The position numbers and the translations under genes were made by a program. A stretch of DNA of 64,000 nucleotides from Amycolatopsis tucumanensis (GTDB lineage Bacteria; Actinomycetota; Actinomycetes; Mycobacteriales; Pseudonocardiaceae). Under the pieces are notes generated by a model. The model had not been told where the DNA came from. It searched no databases and saw only the letters and a list, made by a program, of their open reading frames with translations. The stretch spans positions 52,607 through 116,606 of the forward strand of contig NZ_JAKGSD010000026.1 in assembly GCF_021654135.1 (NCBI RefSeq), in the 5' to 3' direction. Shown here piece by piece: positions 1 to 8,186 of the stretch; within the stretch, counting starts at the first letter, position 1; each line of letters starts with the position of its first letter.

Positions 1-1
1 C

Positions 2-256
2 GCCCCGACCGACCCGGCCGAGCTGTCGAAGGAACTGGTCCTGACCCGCGAGCGCGGGTGGGCCTTCAACGACGAGGAGCTGGCCGTGGGCTTTCGCACG
101 ATCGGCATCCCGGTGCGTGATACCGGCGGCCGGGCCCGCTTCGCGCTGGGCCTGCGCGGCACGACGAGCCTGATGATCCCCGAGCGGGTGCCCTTCTTCG
201 CGGACCTGGCGAAGGTCACGGCCGACGACATCGCCGCCGTGCTGTTCGCGAGCTGA
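2..256 (+). CDS. IclR-family regulator, C-terminal fragment
   Basis: The final 84 residues of a gene that begins before the window are visible. They read as the end of an IclR effector-binding domain: a RERGWAFNDEEL segment followed by IGIPVRD and a glycine turn, the usual layout of the last strands and helix of this domain. Only the ligand-binding part is present, so the DNA-binding helix-turn-helix cannot be examined. It is followed on the same strand by an amino-acid permease gene about 300 bases downstream. IclR proteins often control neighbouring catabolic or transport genes, but that link is an inference here. Confidence 0.75.
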   Translation, partial: APTDPAELSKELVLTRERGWAFNDEELAVGFRTIGIPVRDTGGRARFALGLRGTTSLMIPERVPFFADLAKVTADDIAAVLFAS

Positions 257-553
257 CCCGTTCCACCCAGTGGCCGCCTGGTGGGAAGGGTGGTCGATTC
301 TTGCGCGGTCAACTACTGTCGCGATCATGTCGAAGGCAGTCGCCTTGGCCGGCAGGCGATACGTCGACCTGTGCCGGCTCTTCGGTTCACTCTGTCGCTG
401 ATCCCCCCAGCACGGGCGGCCACGCACCCGTGGCCGGCTCGATTCTGTTCGTCCCCCGCGATTCCAGCCCCGGGGCGCTTCGTCGTGCCCGGCGAATCCC
501 CCTGGTGTCCCCGTTTTCCGGTTTTCGGTACCGAGAGGTTCGGTCTACACCCC
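257..553 (+). other. Intergenic region upstream of permease gene
   Basis: About 300 bases without a convincing gene. An in-frame extension of the following permease reaches back to 281, but the residues it would add are low-complexity and do not fit a transporter N-terminus. Just after the IclR stop, 261-288 can fold as an imperfect hairpin (8 of 10 stem pairs) that could terminate the upstream transcript. No clear promoter hexamers could be assigned. Confidence 0.45.
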
Positions 554-2056
554 ATGACTGCAGAAAGTTCCACCCCGGCCGGCGCGCCCGCGGTTCTCGA
601 CCCGCCAGACGGCGAACTGCGCACCGGCGCCGTGTCCGGACTGGGGGTTTTCGCCCAGGGCCTGGCCGCCGCGGCACCCAGTGTCGCGATCGCCAGCGTC
701 CCGGGCTCGCTGTTCCTCGTCAGCGGCAAAGGTGCGCTATGGGCGGCGATCATCGGCGGGGTGCTGGTGTACCTGGTCGCCAGGGTGATCGCGTTACAGG
801 CACGGCGGACGGTCTCGTCCGGTTCACTCGGCACGTACGCGGGTAACGGTCTCGGCCCGGTCGCCGCGTTCGTGACCGGGTGGGCACTGATCCTCGGGTA
901 CATCGGGTTCGCGGCGGGCGGTGTGCTCGGGGCGGTCCTGTACTTCAATTCGTTCCTGCAGGAGATCGGTCTGCACACCGATCACCTGGTGGTCAAGATC
1001 GTGCTCTTGATGCTGGCGACCGCCGCGGCGTTCTACATCCCCTTCCGCGGCGTGAGCGTGTCGGTGAAGCTGGGGCTGGGGTTCGAAATCGTGTCCCTGG
1101 TGGCGATCGCGGTCATCCTGGTGGCCTCCTACGTCGCCTACGGGGCGCGCATCGACGGTGCGCAGTTCGACCTGTCCCACCTGGGACACAGCACCACGCT
1201 GATCGCCGCCGTCACAGCGGTCGGGTCCTACGCCGGGTTCGAGAGCGCTGCCTCACTCGGGCACGAAGCGCGCGACGCGCACCGCAATGTGCCCCGCGCG
1301 ATCCTGCGGCTGGTCATCGGACTGGCGGTGCTGTACCTGCTGGCCACCTATCCGGAAGTCCTCGGTTTCCAAGGGCCCGAACCACTCGGCACGGACAGCA
1401 CGCCGCTGCCGGTGGTGGCCCAGAACGCCGGGGTCGGCTGGGTGACCTACGTCGTCGACCTGTCGCTGGGCACCGCGATGATCGTGTTCTCCTCGGCGGT
1501 CATCAACTCCGGCGCCCGCAGCCTGTTCACGCTCGCCCGCGAGGGCGCGCTCCCTGGCCCGCTGGGTCGCGTGCACCCGCGCTTCCGCACCCCGCATCCG
1601 GCGATCGCGCTCGTCGGGCTGGTCGGGTTCGTGATCGGGCTGATCGGCACCGTCACCTCGGTCGGCCGCTTCCAGTGGGACGTCTACGTGGGCATCGTCT
1701 CCAGCTACGCGTACCTGTTCGCCTACCTGCTGGTGACGATCGCGACGCCGCTGTGGCTGCGCAGGATCAAGGCACTCACGCCGGGCGGCCTCGTGGTGTC
1801 GGTGCTCGCGGCCGTGGGCATCTTGTACGTGATCTACAAGAACCTGGTGCCGGCGCCGGAGGGTGCCTACCGGTACCTGCCCTACGTGTTCCTCGTGCTG
1901 CTGCTGGCCGGGCTGGCCCGCTTCCTCCGGCTGCGCGCCGTGCGCCCCGAGGCCGCGGCCAGGGTGGGTTCGATCCAGACCCTGTCCGAATCGGAGCAGG
2001 TGCGCCTGGCCGAACTCGGCATCCTCGACACCATCCGCCGCCGCGACCTCCGTTGA
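554..2056 (+). CDS. APC-family amino acid permease
   Basis: A 500-residue integral membrane protein of the amino acid-polyamine-organocation family, expected to move amino acids or amines across the cytoplasmic membrane. The first ~30 residues are hydrophilic. They are followed by a glycine- and alanine-rich first helix and then by hydrophobic segments to about residue 460, consistent with roughly 12 helices. The first helix and the loop that follows (GVFAQGLAAAAPS, then FLVSGKGALWAA) match the family. ATG at 554 was chosen because upstream codons encode non-membrane, low-complexity sequence. The substrate cannot be predicted. The gene stands alone and the next gene begins 61 bases later. Confidence 0.85.
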   Translation: MTAESSTPAGAPAVLDPPDGELRTGAVSGLGVFAQGLAAAAPSVAIASVPGSLFLVSGKGALWAAIIGGVLVYLVARVIALQARRTVSSGSLGTYAGNGLGPVAAFVTGWALILGYIGFAAGGVLGAVLYFNSFLQEIGLHTDHLVVKIVLLMLATAAAFYIPFRGVSVSVKLGLGFEIVSLVAIAVILVASYVAYGARIDGAQFDLSHLGHSTTLIAAVTAVGSYAGFESAASLGHEARDAHRNVPRAILRLVIGLAVLYLLATYPEVLGFQGPEPLGTDSTPLPVVAQNAGVGWVTYVVDLSLGTAMIVFSSAVINSGARSLFTLAREGALPGPLGRVHPRFRTPHPAIALVGLVGFVIGLIGTVTSVGRFQWDVYVGIVSSYAYLFAYLLVTIATPLWLRRIKALTPGGLVVSVLAAVGILYVIYKNLVPAPEGAYRYLPYVFLVLLLAGLARFLRLRAVRPEAAARVGSIQTLSESEQVRLAELGILDTIRRRDLR

Positions 2057-2117
2057 CGAGCCGCACCACCCACTACTTCGCCGGCCTTGTCGCGGACGGC
2101 GGGAACGGAGGAATCCG

Positions 2118-3317
2118 GTGACCGAGCACATCCGGACGTTGACCACCGCGGACGAGATCAACGCCGGCTTCCGCGTGTTCCTGCGCGCCATGGTCGGGCT
2201 GCCGTTCCGCGACGTGGATGCCGTGGAGGTGACCGACCCGGGACGCTACCTCGGCGCGCTCGACGGGACCGAGGTCGTCGGCGGCGCCGACTCCTACGGG
2301 AGCTGGCTGGCCGTGCCGGGTGGCGCGCGCGTGCCGCACGCGGCGGTCACGCACGTCGGCGTGCTGCCGACGCACCGGCGCCGCGGCATCGTCAGCAGGC
2401 TCATCGCACGGCAGCTCGAGGACATCGCTGCGCGAGGCGAGGTGGTCGCGTCGCTGCGGGCTTCGGAAGCGGTGATCTACGAGCGGTTCGGGTACGGAGT
2501 CGCCAGTTCCGTGCGATCCGCGCGCGTGAACCTGCGCCGCGCCAAGCTCCGTCCGGAAGTGCCCGCGGGCGGCCGGGTCCGGCTCCTCGACCGGGCGGTG
2601 ACGACGGAGGCGCTCGCCGGTATCGCCGACCGGGCGGCGTGGCCGGGTGCGATCGGCCGTCCCGCGGGCTGGTGGCGGCTGCAGGAGATCCTTCGCGCGG
2701 CGGACCCGGTCACGCACTACGTCGTGGTGCACAGCACCGAGGGCGTCGACGACGGCTACGCGGTCTACCGGCCCCTGGACACCGGCGGCTGGTTCGCCAG
2801 CCAGGAGAAGACCGTCACGGTCACCGATTTCGTCGCCCTCACCGACTCGGCGCGGGCGGGGCTGTGGCGCCACCTGCTGTCGCTGGATCTGGTGGACGTG
2901 ATCGCGTTCGAGTCGCTGCCGCTGGACGATCCGCTGCCGCTCGCCGTCGTCGACCGCAGGGCGGTCGAGCTGGGCCCCGAGCGCGACGAAACCTGGCTTC
3001 GCCTGGTCGATGTCGAGGCGGCGTTGCGCGAGCGCGCCTGGGGTGAGGAGGACGCGGTCGCGCTCCGCGTTAGCGACCCCCTCCTGGAGAGCAACAACGG
3101 CACCTTCGAAGTGGGCCCGAAGTCCGTCGCGCGCACGAACTCCGCCCCGCACCTGAGCGCCGACGTCGCGACGCTGGCCGCCGCCTACCTCGGCGGCACC
3201 CGGTGGCGCCACTTGGCCGCGGCCGGCCGGGTCGCCGTCCACGATCCGGACGCCCTCCGGCGCGCCGACGCCCTGTTCGCCACACCGTCGGCGCCGTTCT
3301 CCGGCACCGTGTTCTGA
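2118..3317 (+). CDS. Eis-like GNAT N-acetyltransferase
   Basis: A 399-residue protein with the length and layout of the Eis family. The N-terminal GNAT domain has an acetyl-CoA pyrophosphate loop (VLPTHRRRGI, near residue 80) and a YERFGYG segment. A second GNAT-like region follows, and then a C-terminal SCP2-like domain. It ends in phenylalanine (GTVF); in Mycobacterium Eis the C-terminal carboxylate acts as catalytic base, so the terminus looks intact. Family members acetylate amines of aminoglycosides or polyamines in the cytoplasm. The GTG start is preceded by GGAGGA at 2107-2112. The gene lies just before a monooxygenase gene, with a 19-base gap. Its native substrate is unknown. Confidence 0.85.
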   Translation: MTEHIRTLTTADEINAGFRVFLRAMVGLPFRDVDAVEVTDPGRYLGALDGTEVVGGADSYGSWLAVPGGARVPHAAVTHVGVLPTHRRRGIVSRLIARQLEDIAARGEVVASLRASEAVIYERFGYGVASSVRSARVNLRRAKLRPEVPAGGRVRLLDRAVTTEALAGIADRAAWPGAIGRPAGWWRLQEILRAADPVTHYVVVHSTEGVDDGYAVYRPLDTGGWFASQEKTVTVTDFVALTDSARAGLWRHLLSLDLVDVIAFESLPLDDPLPLAVVDRRAVELGPERDETWLRLVDVEAALRERAWGEEDAVALRVSDPLLESNNGTFEVGPKSVARTNSAPHLSADVATLAAAYLGGTRWRHLAAAGRVAVHDPDALRRADALFATPSAPFSGTVF

Positions 3318-3336
3318 CCCGACAGGAGATTCTTCG

Positions 3337-4638
3337 ATGACCCGTCAGCTCCACCTGCTGCTCCTGGGCAATCCGCGGTTCGGCAGTTCCTGGCGCTACC
3401 CCGGGGTGGTGAACGGTCCCGCCGCCGTCCTGGACTCAGTGATCGAGGCGGCGAAAACGGCCGAAAGGGGAACGTTCGACGCGATCTTCTTCGCCGACAC
3501 CCTCAACTACGGCCCCGACGCCGCCTGGCCGCACAAGTCCACCGAGGACTTCGAGCCGTTCACGACAACGGCCGCGCTGTCCCGGGAGACCGAACGCCTG
3601 GGGCTGGTCGTCACCGGGTCGGCCACCCTGCAGGCGCCCTACCACCTCGCGCGGCAGCTGATCTCACTCGACCACCTCAGCGGTGGACGCGCGGGCTGGA
3701 ACGTGGTGACGAGCTTCGCGCAGGCGGCCGCGGACAACTTCGGCGATGCCGGCGTGCTCGCCCACGACGAGCGGTACCGCGTCGCGGGGGAGACCCTGGA
3801 AGTGGTGCTGAAGCTGTGGAACTCGTGGGGCCCGGACACGATCGTCGAGGACCGCGACGCCGGCGTCTACAACGATCCGGCCCGGATCCGCGTCCCCGCG
3901 CACAAGGGCGAGTTCCACAGTGTCCGCGGACCGTTGGGCGCTTCGCCGTCGCCACAGGGGCATCCGGTGATCTTCCAGGCGGGATCCTCGCCGGCGGGAC
4001 GAGCCTTCGCCGCGCGCAACGCCGAAGTCGTCTTCACCGGCCAGGGCGATCTCGATCGCGGGCGGGGGTTCGTCGAGCAGATCCACGGGCAGGCACGCTC
4101 GTCCGGCCGCGACGCGGCACCCCTGGTGACACCGTCGCTGGGGTTCGTCATCGGCTCCACCGAGGCGGAGGCGAAGGCGGTCGAGCGGACGCTCTTCGAG
4201 CAGTTCATCCCGGAGTACCAGATCGGGTGGCTCCAGGAGGTCGACATCGACCTGACCGGAGCGGACCTCGACGGGCCCGTACCGCTGGACGCCTTCGCCG
4301 ACACGACCGAGACCCACCAGACCGCACTGGCCGGCTACCGCGCACTGGCCACGCAGGGAACCCCCACGGTGCGCGAGTTCCTGTTCCGCACGGTGACGGC
4401 GTTCGGCGCTCGGGTCGTGGGTTCCCCGGAACGGATCGCGGACGAGATCGAGCGGTGGTTCACCGCGGGCGCCGCCGACGGCTTCATCCTCGGCCCGTCC
4501 GGCATTCCCGGGCAACTGGACGCCTTCGTCGACCACGTCGTCCCGATCCTGCGCCATCGCGGCCTGTTCCGGCACGAGTACGAGGGCGAGACACTGCGAT
4601 CACACCTCGGGATCCCGAACCTGTTTCCCACTTCGTGA
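3337..4638 (+). CDS. Luciferase-like (NtaA/SnaA/DszA family) FMN monooxygenase
   Basis: A 433-residue TIM-barrel flavin-dependent monooxygenase of the nitrilotriacetate/pristinamycin/dibenzothiophene-sulfone branch. Recognisable elements are an N-terminal strand HLLLLGNPRF, FDAIFFADT, the substrate-side motif APYHLARQLISLDHLSGGR, GWNVVTS, and a phosphate-binding VIFQAGSSPAGR. These enzymes take reduced FMN from a partner reductase and cleave C-S or C-N bonds or hydroxylate. No flavin reductase is encoded nearby. It heads a block with a peptide-type ABC importer and other flavin enzymes, suggesting scavenging of an imported organosulfur or organonitrogen compound. That role is an inference. 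Confidence 0.85.
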   Translation: MTRQLHLLLLGNPRFGSSWRYPGVVNGPAAVLDSVIEAAKTAERGTFDAIFFADTLNYGPDAAWPHKSTEDFEPFTTTAALSRETERLGLVVTGSATLQAPYHLARQLISLDHLSGGRAGWNVVTSFAQAAADNFGDAGVLAHDERYRVAGETLEVVLKLWNSWGPDTIVEDRDAGVYNDPARIRVPAHKGEFHSVRGPLGASPSPQGHPVIFQAGSSPAGRAFAARNAEVVFTGQGDLDRGRGFVEQIHGQARSSGRDAAPLVTPSLGFVIGSTEAEAKAVERTLFEQFIPEYQIGWLQEVDIDLTGADLDGPVPLDAFADTTETHQTALAGYRALATQGTPTVREFLFRTVTAFGARVVGSPERIADEIERWFTAGAADGFILGPSGIPGQLDAFVDHVVPILRHRGLFRHEYEGETLRSHLGIPNLFPTS

Positions 4639-4644
4639 GCAGGC

Positions 4645-4673
4645 TCAGGAAAAACCCGCGAACGTATTACATT
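4645..4673 (+). promoter_or_regulatory. Possible internal promoter before the ABC importer
   Basis: In the 111-base gap between the monooxygenase and the lipoprotein gene there is a TACATT hexamer at 4668-4673 resembling an actinobacterial -10. The -35 position (around 4645-4650) is poor. It could give the importer genes separate expression with a leader of about 70 bases. Support is weak. Confidence 0.3.
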
Positions 4674-4749
4674 CGGACGAGTGAACCGCGGTCCGTTGTG
4701 GACCGCTCTCTCCCCAGCCTTCTCCCCGAGGAAAGAAACCCCACCCACC

Positions 4750-6351
4750 ATGCCCTCATCCAAGCGCACACTGCTCGCGTGGACGGCCGTGGTCACGAGC
4801 CTCGTACTGACGCTCGCCGGCTGCGGTTCGGACACCGGCGCGGTCGCGGGTTCCCAGCCCCGCGACGGCGGCACGCTGATCATCGGCCAGTACCAGGAAG
4901 TGACGCAGTTCGATCCCAACCGCCAGTACTCCTGGGAGACCTGGCGGATCGACCGCAACATCTACGAAACGCTCGTCGACGAGGACCTGTCCGCGCCCAC
5001 GGGCGTGCCGAAGATCGTGCCTAGGCTGGCGACGTCGTGGACGGTGAGCCCGGACGCGACGACCTACACGTTCCAGCTGCGCCAGGGCGTGAAGTTCAGT
5101 GACGGCACACCGTTCGACGCCGAGGCGGTGCGGTTCAACGTGCGGCGGTTCACCGATCCGTCGTTCGAGTACTACGACAAGGTGAGCGCGGCGACGATGT
5201 CGCTGGTGTACGGGGACCTGGCGTCCTTCGAAGTGGTCGACGACCACACGGTGCGGTACACGTTCAAGCACCCGTTCCTCGACTTCCTCCGCCAGATCCC
5301 GAACAGCGGCAACGCCGCGTCAGGCATCTTCAGCCCGGAGGCGCTCAAGAAGTACGGCCAGGACGGGCTCGCGGACCACCCGGTCGGCACCGGGCCGTTC
5401 GTCTTCACCGAGCGCGTCCGCGGTGACCACACCACGCTGGAACGCAATCCGGACTACTGGGGGCAGCGCCCGCACTTGGACAAGGTGATCTTCAAGCCCA
5501 TCGGTGACGACCAGAGCCGGGTCGCCGCGCTGCAGACCGGCACCGTCGACATCATCAGCCGGGTGCCACCCGATTCGGTGTCCACTTTGGAGAGTGGCGG
5601 ATTCTCGGTGCCCGAGAACAAGGGTGTTCCGCAGATCATCTACTACAGCTTCAACTTCGACAACCAGTACCTGCGGGACCAGCGGGTGCGGCAAGCGATC
5701 ATCCAGGCGGTGGACCGCAAGCAGCTCGCCGCGAACATCTACAAGGGCTACGCCGAAGCGGCCACTTCGATCGTCAACCAGGGCAACGAGGCCTACGACG
5801 CCTCGGCCGTCGACTACCCCTTCGACCCGCAGGCGGCGAAGAAGCTGCTGGCCGACGCGGGGTACCAGCCGGGACAGGTGAAGTTCACGATCCTGTCGGA
5901 CACCACCGGTCAGCCGACGGCGGAATACCTGCAGCAGTCCTTGACCGCGGTGGGCATCGACGCCTCGGTGCAGTCGTTCGAATGGATCACCTACGGTACC
6001 CGCACCGCCAACCTCCAGCCGCAGGACGGCCTGTACCTGGGCGAGTGGGGCTACGTCGCGCCCAGCTGGGTCAAGATCGCCCACAACAACAGCGTCGTCA
6101 AGCACGGCGGGGACGCCTACTCCGCCACCAGCGCGGCGACGGTGCAGGCGATCGACGCGGCCGCGTACAACCCCGACCCGGCCAGGTCGGCCGAGTTGTG
6201 GCAGGCGGCGGCCCAGTCCTGGGCGAAGGACGCGACGATCTTCCCGCTGCTGTCGTTCAACCGGTACTACGCCGTCGCGCCGCGGGTCGGCGGATTCGTC
6301 TGGCCGCAGCAGAACCACTACGACCTGTCCCGGGTCTGGGTGGCGGACTGA
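4750..6351 (+). CDS. ABC transporter substrate-binding lipoprotein, peptide/nickel family 5
   Basis: A 533-residue solute-binding protein of the DppA/OppA type. It has a lipoprotein signal peptide (SSKRTLLAWTAVV, then the lipobox LAGC at about residues 22-25), so it should be anchored outside the membrane. The family signature of a GGTLIIG strand, LATSW and a DATTYTFQLRQGVKFSDG segment is clear. ATG at 4750 with GAGGAAAG at 4728-4735 was chosen over an in-frame GTG at 4681, which would add 23 residues before the signal peptide. It is followed after two bases by permease genes. The cargo is unknown; the monooxygenase neighbours suggest a sulfur- or nitrogen-containing organic molecule rather than peptides. 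Confidence 0.88.
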   Translation: MPSSKRTLLAWTAVVTSLVLTLAGCGSDTGAVAGSQPRDGGTLIIGQYQEVTQFDPNRQYSWETWRIDRNIYETLVDEDLSAPTGVPKIVPRLATSWTVSPDATTYTFQLRQGVKFSDGTPFDAEAVRFNVRRFTDPSFEYYDKVSAATMSLVYGDLASFEVVDDHTVRYTFKHPFLDFLRQIPNSGNAASGIFSPEALKKYGQDGLADHPVGTGPFVFTERVRGDHTTLERNPDYWGQRPHLDKVIFKPIGDDQSRVAALQTGTVDIISRVPPDSVSTLESGGFSVPENKGVPQIIYYSFNFDNQYLRDQRVRQAIIQAVDRKQLAANIYKGYAEAATSIVNQGNEAYDASAVDYPFDPQAAKKLLADAGYQPGQVKFTILSDTTGQPTAEYLQQSLTAVGIDASVQSFEWITYGTRTANLQPQDGLYLGEWGYVAPSWVKIAHNNSVVKHGGDAYSATSAATVQAIDAAAYNPDPARSAELWQAAAQSWAKDATIFPLLSFNRYYAVAPRVGGFVWPQQNHYDLSRVWVAD

Positions 6352-6353
6352 TC

Positions 6354-7310
6354 ATGGTGCGCCGGATCCTGTGGCGGCTGGCCGGTCTGGTCCCGCTGCT
6401 GTTCGTGATCAGCCTGCTGGTGTTCTTCATCGCGCAGGCCGGTCCCGCCGACCCGGTCAAGGACGTGCTGAGCCAGAAGATGTCGGCCGAGCAGATCCAG
6501 CAGATCCGCGAGGCCTACGGCCTGGACCGTCCGGCGTGGGAGCAGTACCTGACCTGGCTGAAGGAGATCTTCACCAACGGTGGCGGGCTGTCGCTCAGCG
6601 TCCGCAGCCCCGTGTCGGGAATCGTGTTCCCGGCGTTTCTCAACACGCTGATCCTCGGGGCCGCGGCCACCGTGGTGAGTGTGGTCCTCGGCGTCGCGAT
6701 CGGCTTCGTGTCAGGGATCCGGCACGGCAGGACGGCGGACCGGGTCGTGATGCTGTTCGTCCAGATCGGCAGCAACCTGCCGGTGTACTGGTTCGGGCTC
6801 GTGGTCATCTGGCTCACCGCGGTGCGCTGGAAATGGTTGCCACCAGGGGGAATGCACGATCTGCGCGGCGACGGCGGGTTCGGTGACCTGCTGCTGCACC
6901 TGATCGCGCCCGCCTTCGCGGCCTCGCTGGTGTCGATGCTGATCATCGCCCGGTTCGTCCGCGCGGCCGTCATCGAGAGCGAGCAGTCCGACTACGTCCG
7001 GACCTACCGGTCACAGGGGTTCGGCCGGGCGGCGATCCTCGGCAAGCACATCGGGCGCAACATCCTGTCCCCGATCGTGAACACCACCGGGCTGACGGTC
7101 GGCTCGGTGATCACCGGGGTGGTGTTCGTCGAGACGATCTTCTCCTGGCCGGGGATCGGCAGCGTGCTGCTCAACGCGATCGGTGGTTCGGACTACCCGG
7201 TGATCCAGTCGGGCATCCTCCTGGTCGCCACCACGTTCGTGGTGGTCAACCTGGTCACCGACGTGCTGCTCGACCTCCTGAACCCACGACTCCGGCACGG
7301 TGGCGCATGA
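6354..7310 (+). CDS. ABC transporter permease, DppB-like
   Basis: A 318-residue inner-membrane permease, the first of two in this importer. It starts with a transmembrane helix (LVPLLFVISLLVFFIAQ), followed by the conserved AGPADPVKDVL segment and YGLDRPAWEQYL. The BPD permease loop that contacts the ATPase lies near residues 200-230 (YRSQGFGRAAILGKHIGRN). Start and stop are coupled to its neighbours: two bases after the binding protein, and a four-base ATGA overlap with the next permease. Six membrane segments are expected. Confidence 0.9.
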   Translation: MVRRILWRLAGLVPLLFVISLLVFFIAQAGPADPVKDVLSQKMSAEQIQQIREAYGLDRPAWEQYLTWLKEIFTNGGGLSLSVRSPVSGIVFPAFLNTLILGAAATVVSVVLGVAIGFVSGIRHGRTADRVVMLFVQIGSNLPVYWFGLVVIWLTAVRWKWLPPGGMHDLRGDGGFGDLLLHLIAPAFAASLVSMLIIARFVRAAVIESEQSDYVRTYRSQGFGRAAILGKHIGRNILSPIVNTTGLTVGSVITGVVFVETIFSWPGIGSVLLNAIGGSDYPVIQSGILLVATTFVVVNLVTDVLLDLLNPRLRHGGA

Positions 7311-8170
7311 GCACGAGCACCCACGCGGTGGTCCCGCCGCGGCTGAGGCGGTCCTTCCCCGCCCGCTTCGTCCGCAATCGCGAGGCGCTCCTCGGTCTCG
7401 TCGTGCTCGTCGTCGTGATCGGCGTGTCGGTGCTGGCTCCCTGGCTGGCGCCGGAGGACCCGAACGCGGGTGACGCCGGCAACGTCCTCGCCCCGGTCGG
7501 GGCGCCCGGCCACCTGCTGGGCACCGACGACCAGGGCCGGGACGTGCTCAGCCGGGTGATCCACGGCGGCCGCGGCGCGCTGGTGGTTGCGATTTCGTCG
7601 GTGACGGTCGCGGTGGTCGTCGGCACCGCGCTGGGGCTGTTCGCCGCGTTCGCCGGCCGCCGCACCTCCGGGGTGCTCATGCGCGTGGTGGACCTGATGT
7701 TCGCGTTCCCGGTCATCCTGGTCGCGCTGTCGCTCGCCGCGATCCTCCAGCCGGGGGCGTGGGTGCTGATCGGGACGGTCGTGTTCGCCGCGGTGCCCTA
7801 CGTGACCCGGATCGTGTTCGCCGAGGCCAGAATCGAGCGGGAGAAGGACTACGTCGAGGCGGCACGCTCGCTGGGCGCTTCGGAGGCGGCCATCGTGCGC
7901 ACCGAGGTGCTGCCCAACCTGATCTCGTCCGTGGTGATCTACGGAACCAGCCTCGTCGGCGTCAACATCGTGTTCACGGCGAGCCTGAGCGCGCTCGGAC
8001 TCGGGATCCAGCCGCCCGACGCGGACTGGGGCCGGATGATCTCCGAGGGCGCCAAGGTCCTGGTGACCGGGCACCCCGGCGTGGCCACCTTCCCCGCGGT
8101 CGCCATCCTCCTCGTCGCACTGGCCTTCAACTGGCTCGGCGACGGGCTGCGTGACGTCCTCAACCCGTGA
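7307..8170 (+). CDS. ABC transporter permease, DppC-like
   Basis: A 287-residue second permease. The N-terminal region matches the DppC group: a basic start, FVRNREALLGLVVLVVV, then LLGTDDQGRDVLSRVIHGGR, the hallmark periplasmic segment of this subfamily. The EAA-type ATPase contact loop is at EAARSLGASEAAIVRTEVLPN. It overlaps the preceding gene by ATGA at 7307 and is followed after 16 bases by the fused ATPase, so all are likely co-translated. Confidence 0.9.
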   Translation: MSTSTHAVVPPRLRRSFPARFVRNREALLGLVVLVVVIGVSVLAPWLAPEDPNAGDAGNVLAPVGAPGHLLGTDDQGRDVLSRVIHGGRGALVVAISSVTVAVVVGTALGLFAAFAGRRTSGVLMRVVDLMFAFPVILVALSLAAILQPGAWVLIGTVVFAAVPYVTRIVFAEARIEREKDYVEAARSLGASEAAIVRTEVLPNLISSVVIYGTSLVGVNIVFTASLSALGLGIQPPDADWGRMISEGAKVLVTGHPGVATFPAVAILLVALAFNWLGDGLRDVLNP

Positions 8171-8186
8171 GCTTGCAGGTGATGAG

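Noticed and set aside
4681..4749. Leaderless GTG start of the binding lipoprotein, 7 bp after TACATT
   Set aside because: It would put 23 hydrophilic residues before the signal peptide; ATG 4750 has a ribosome site and a normal lipoprotein leader.
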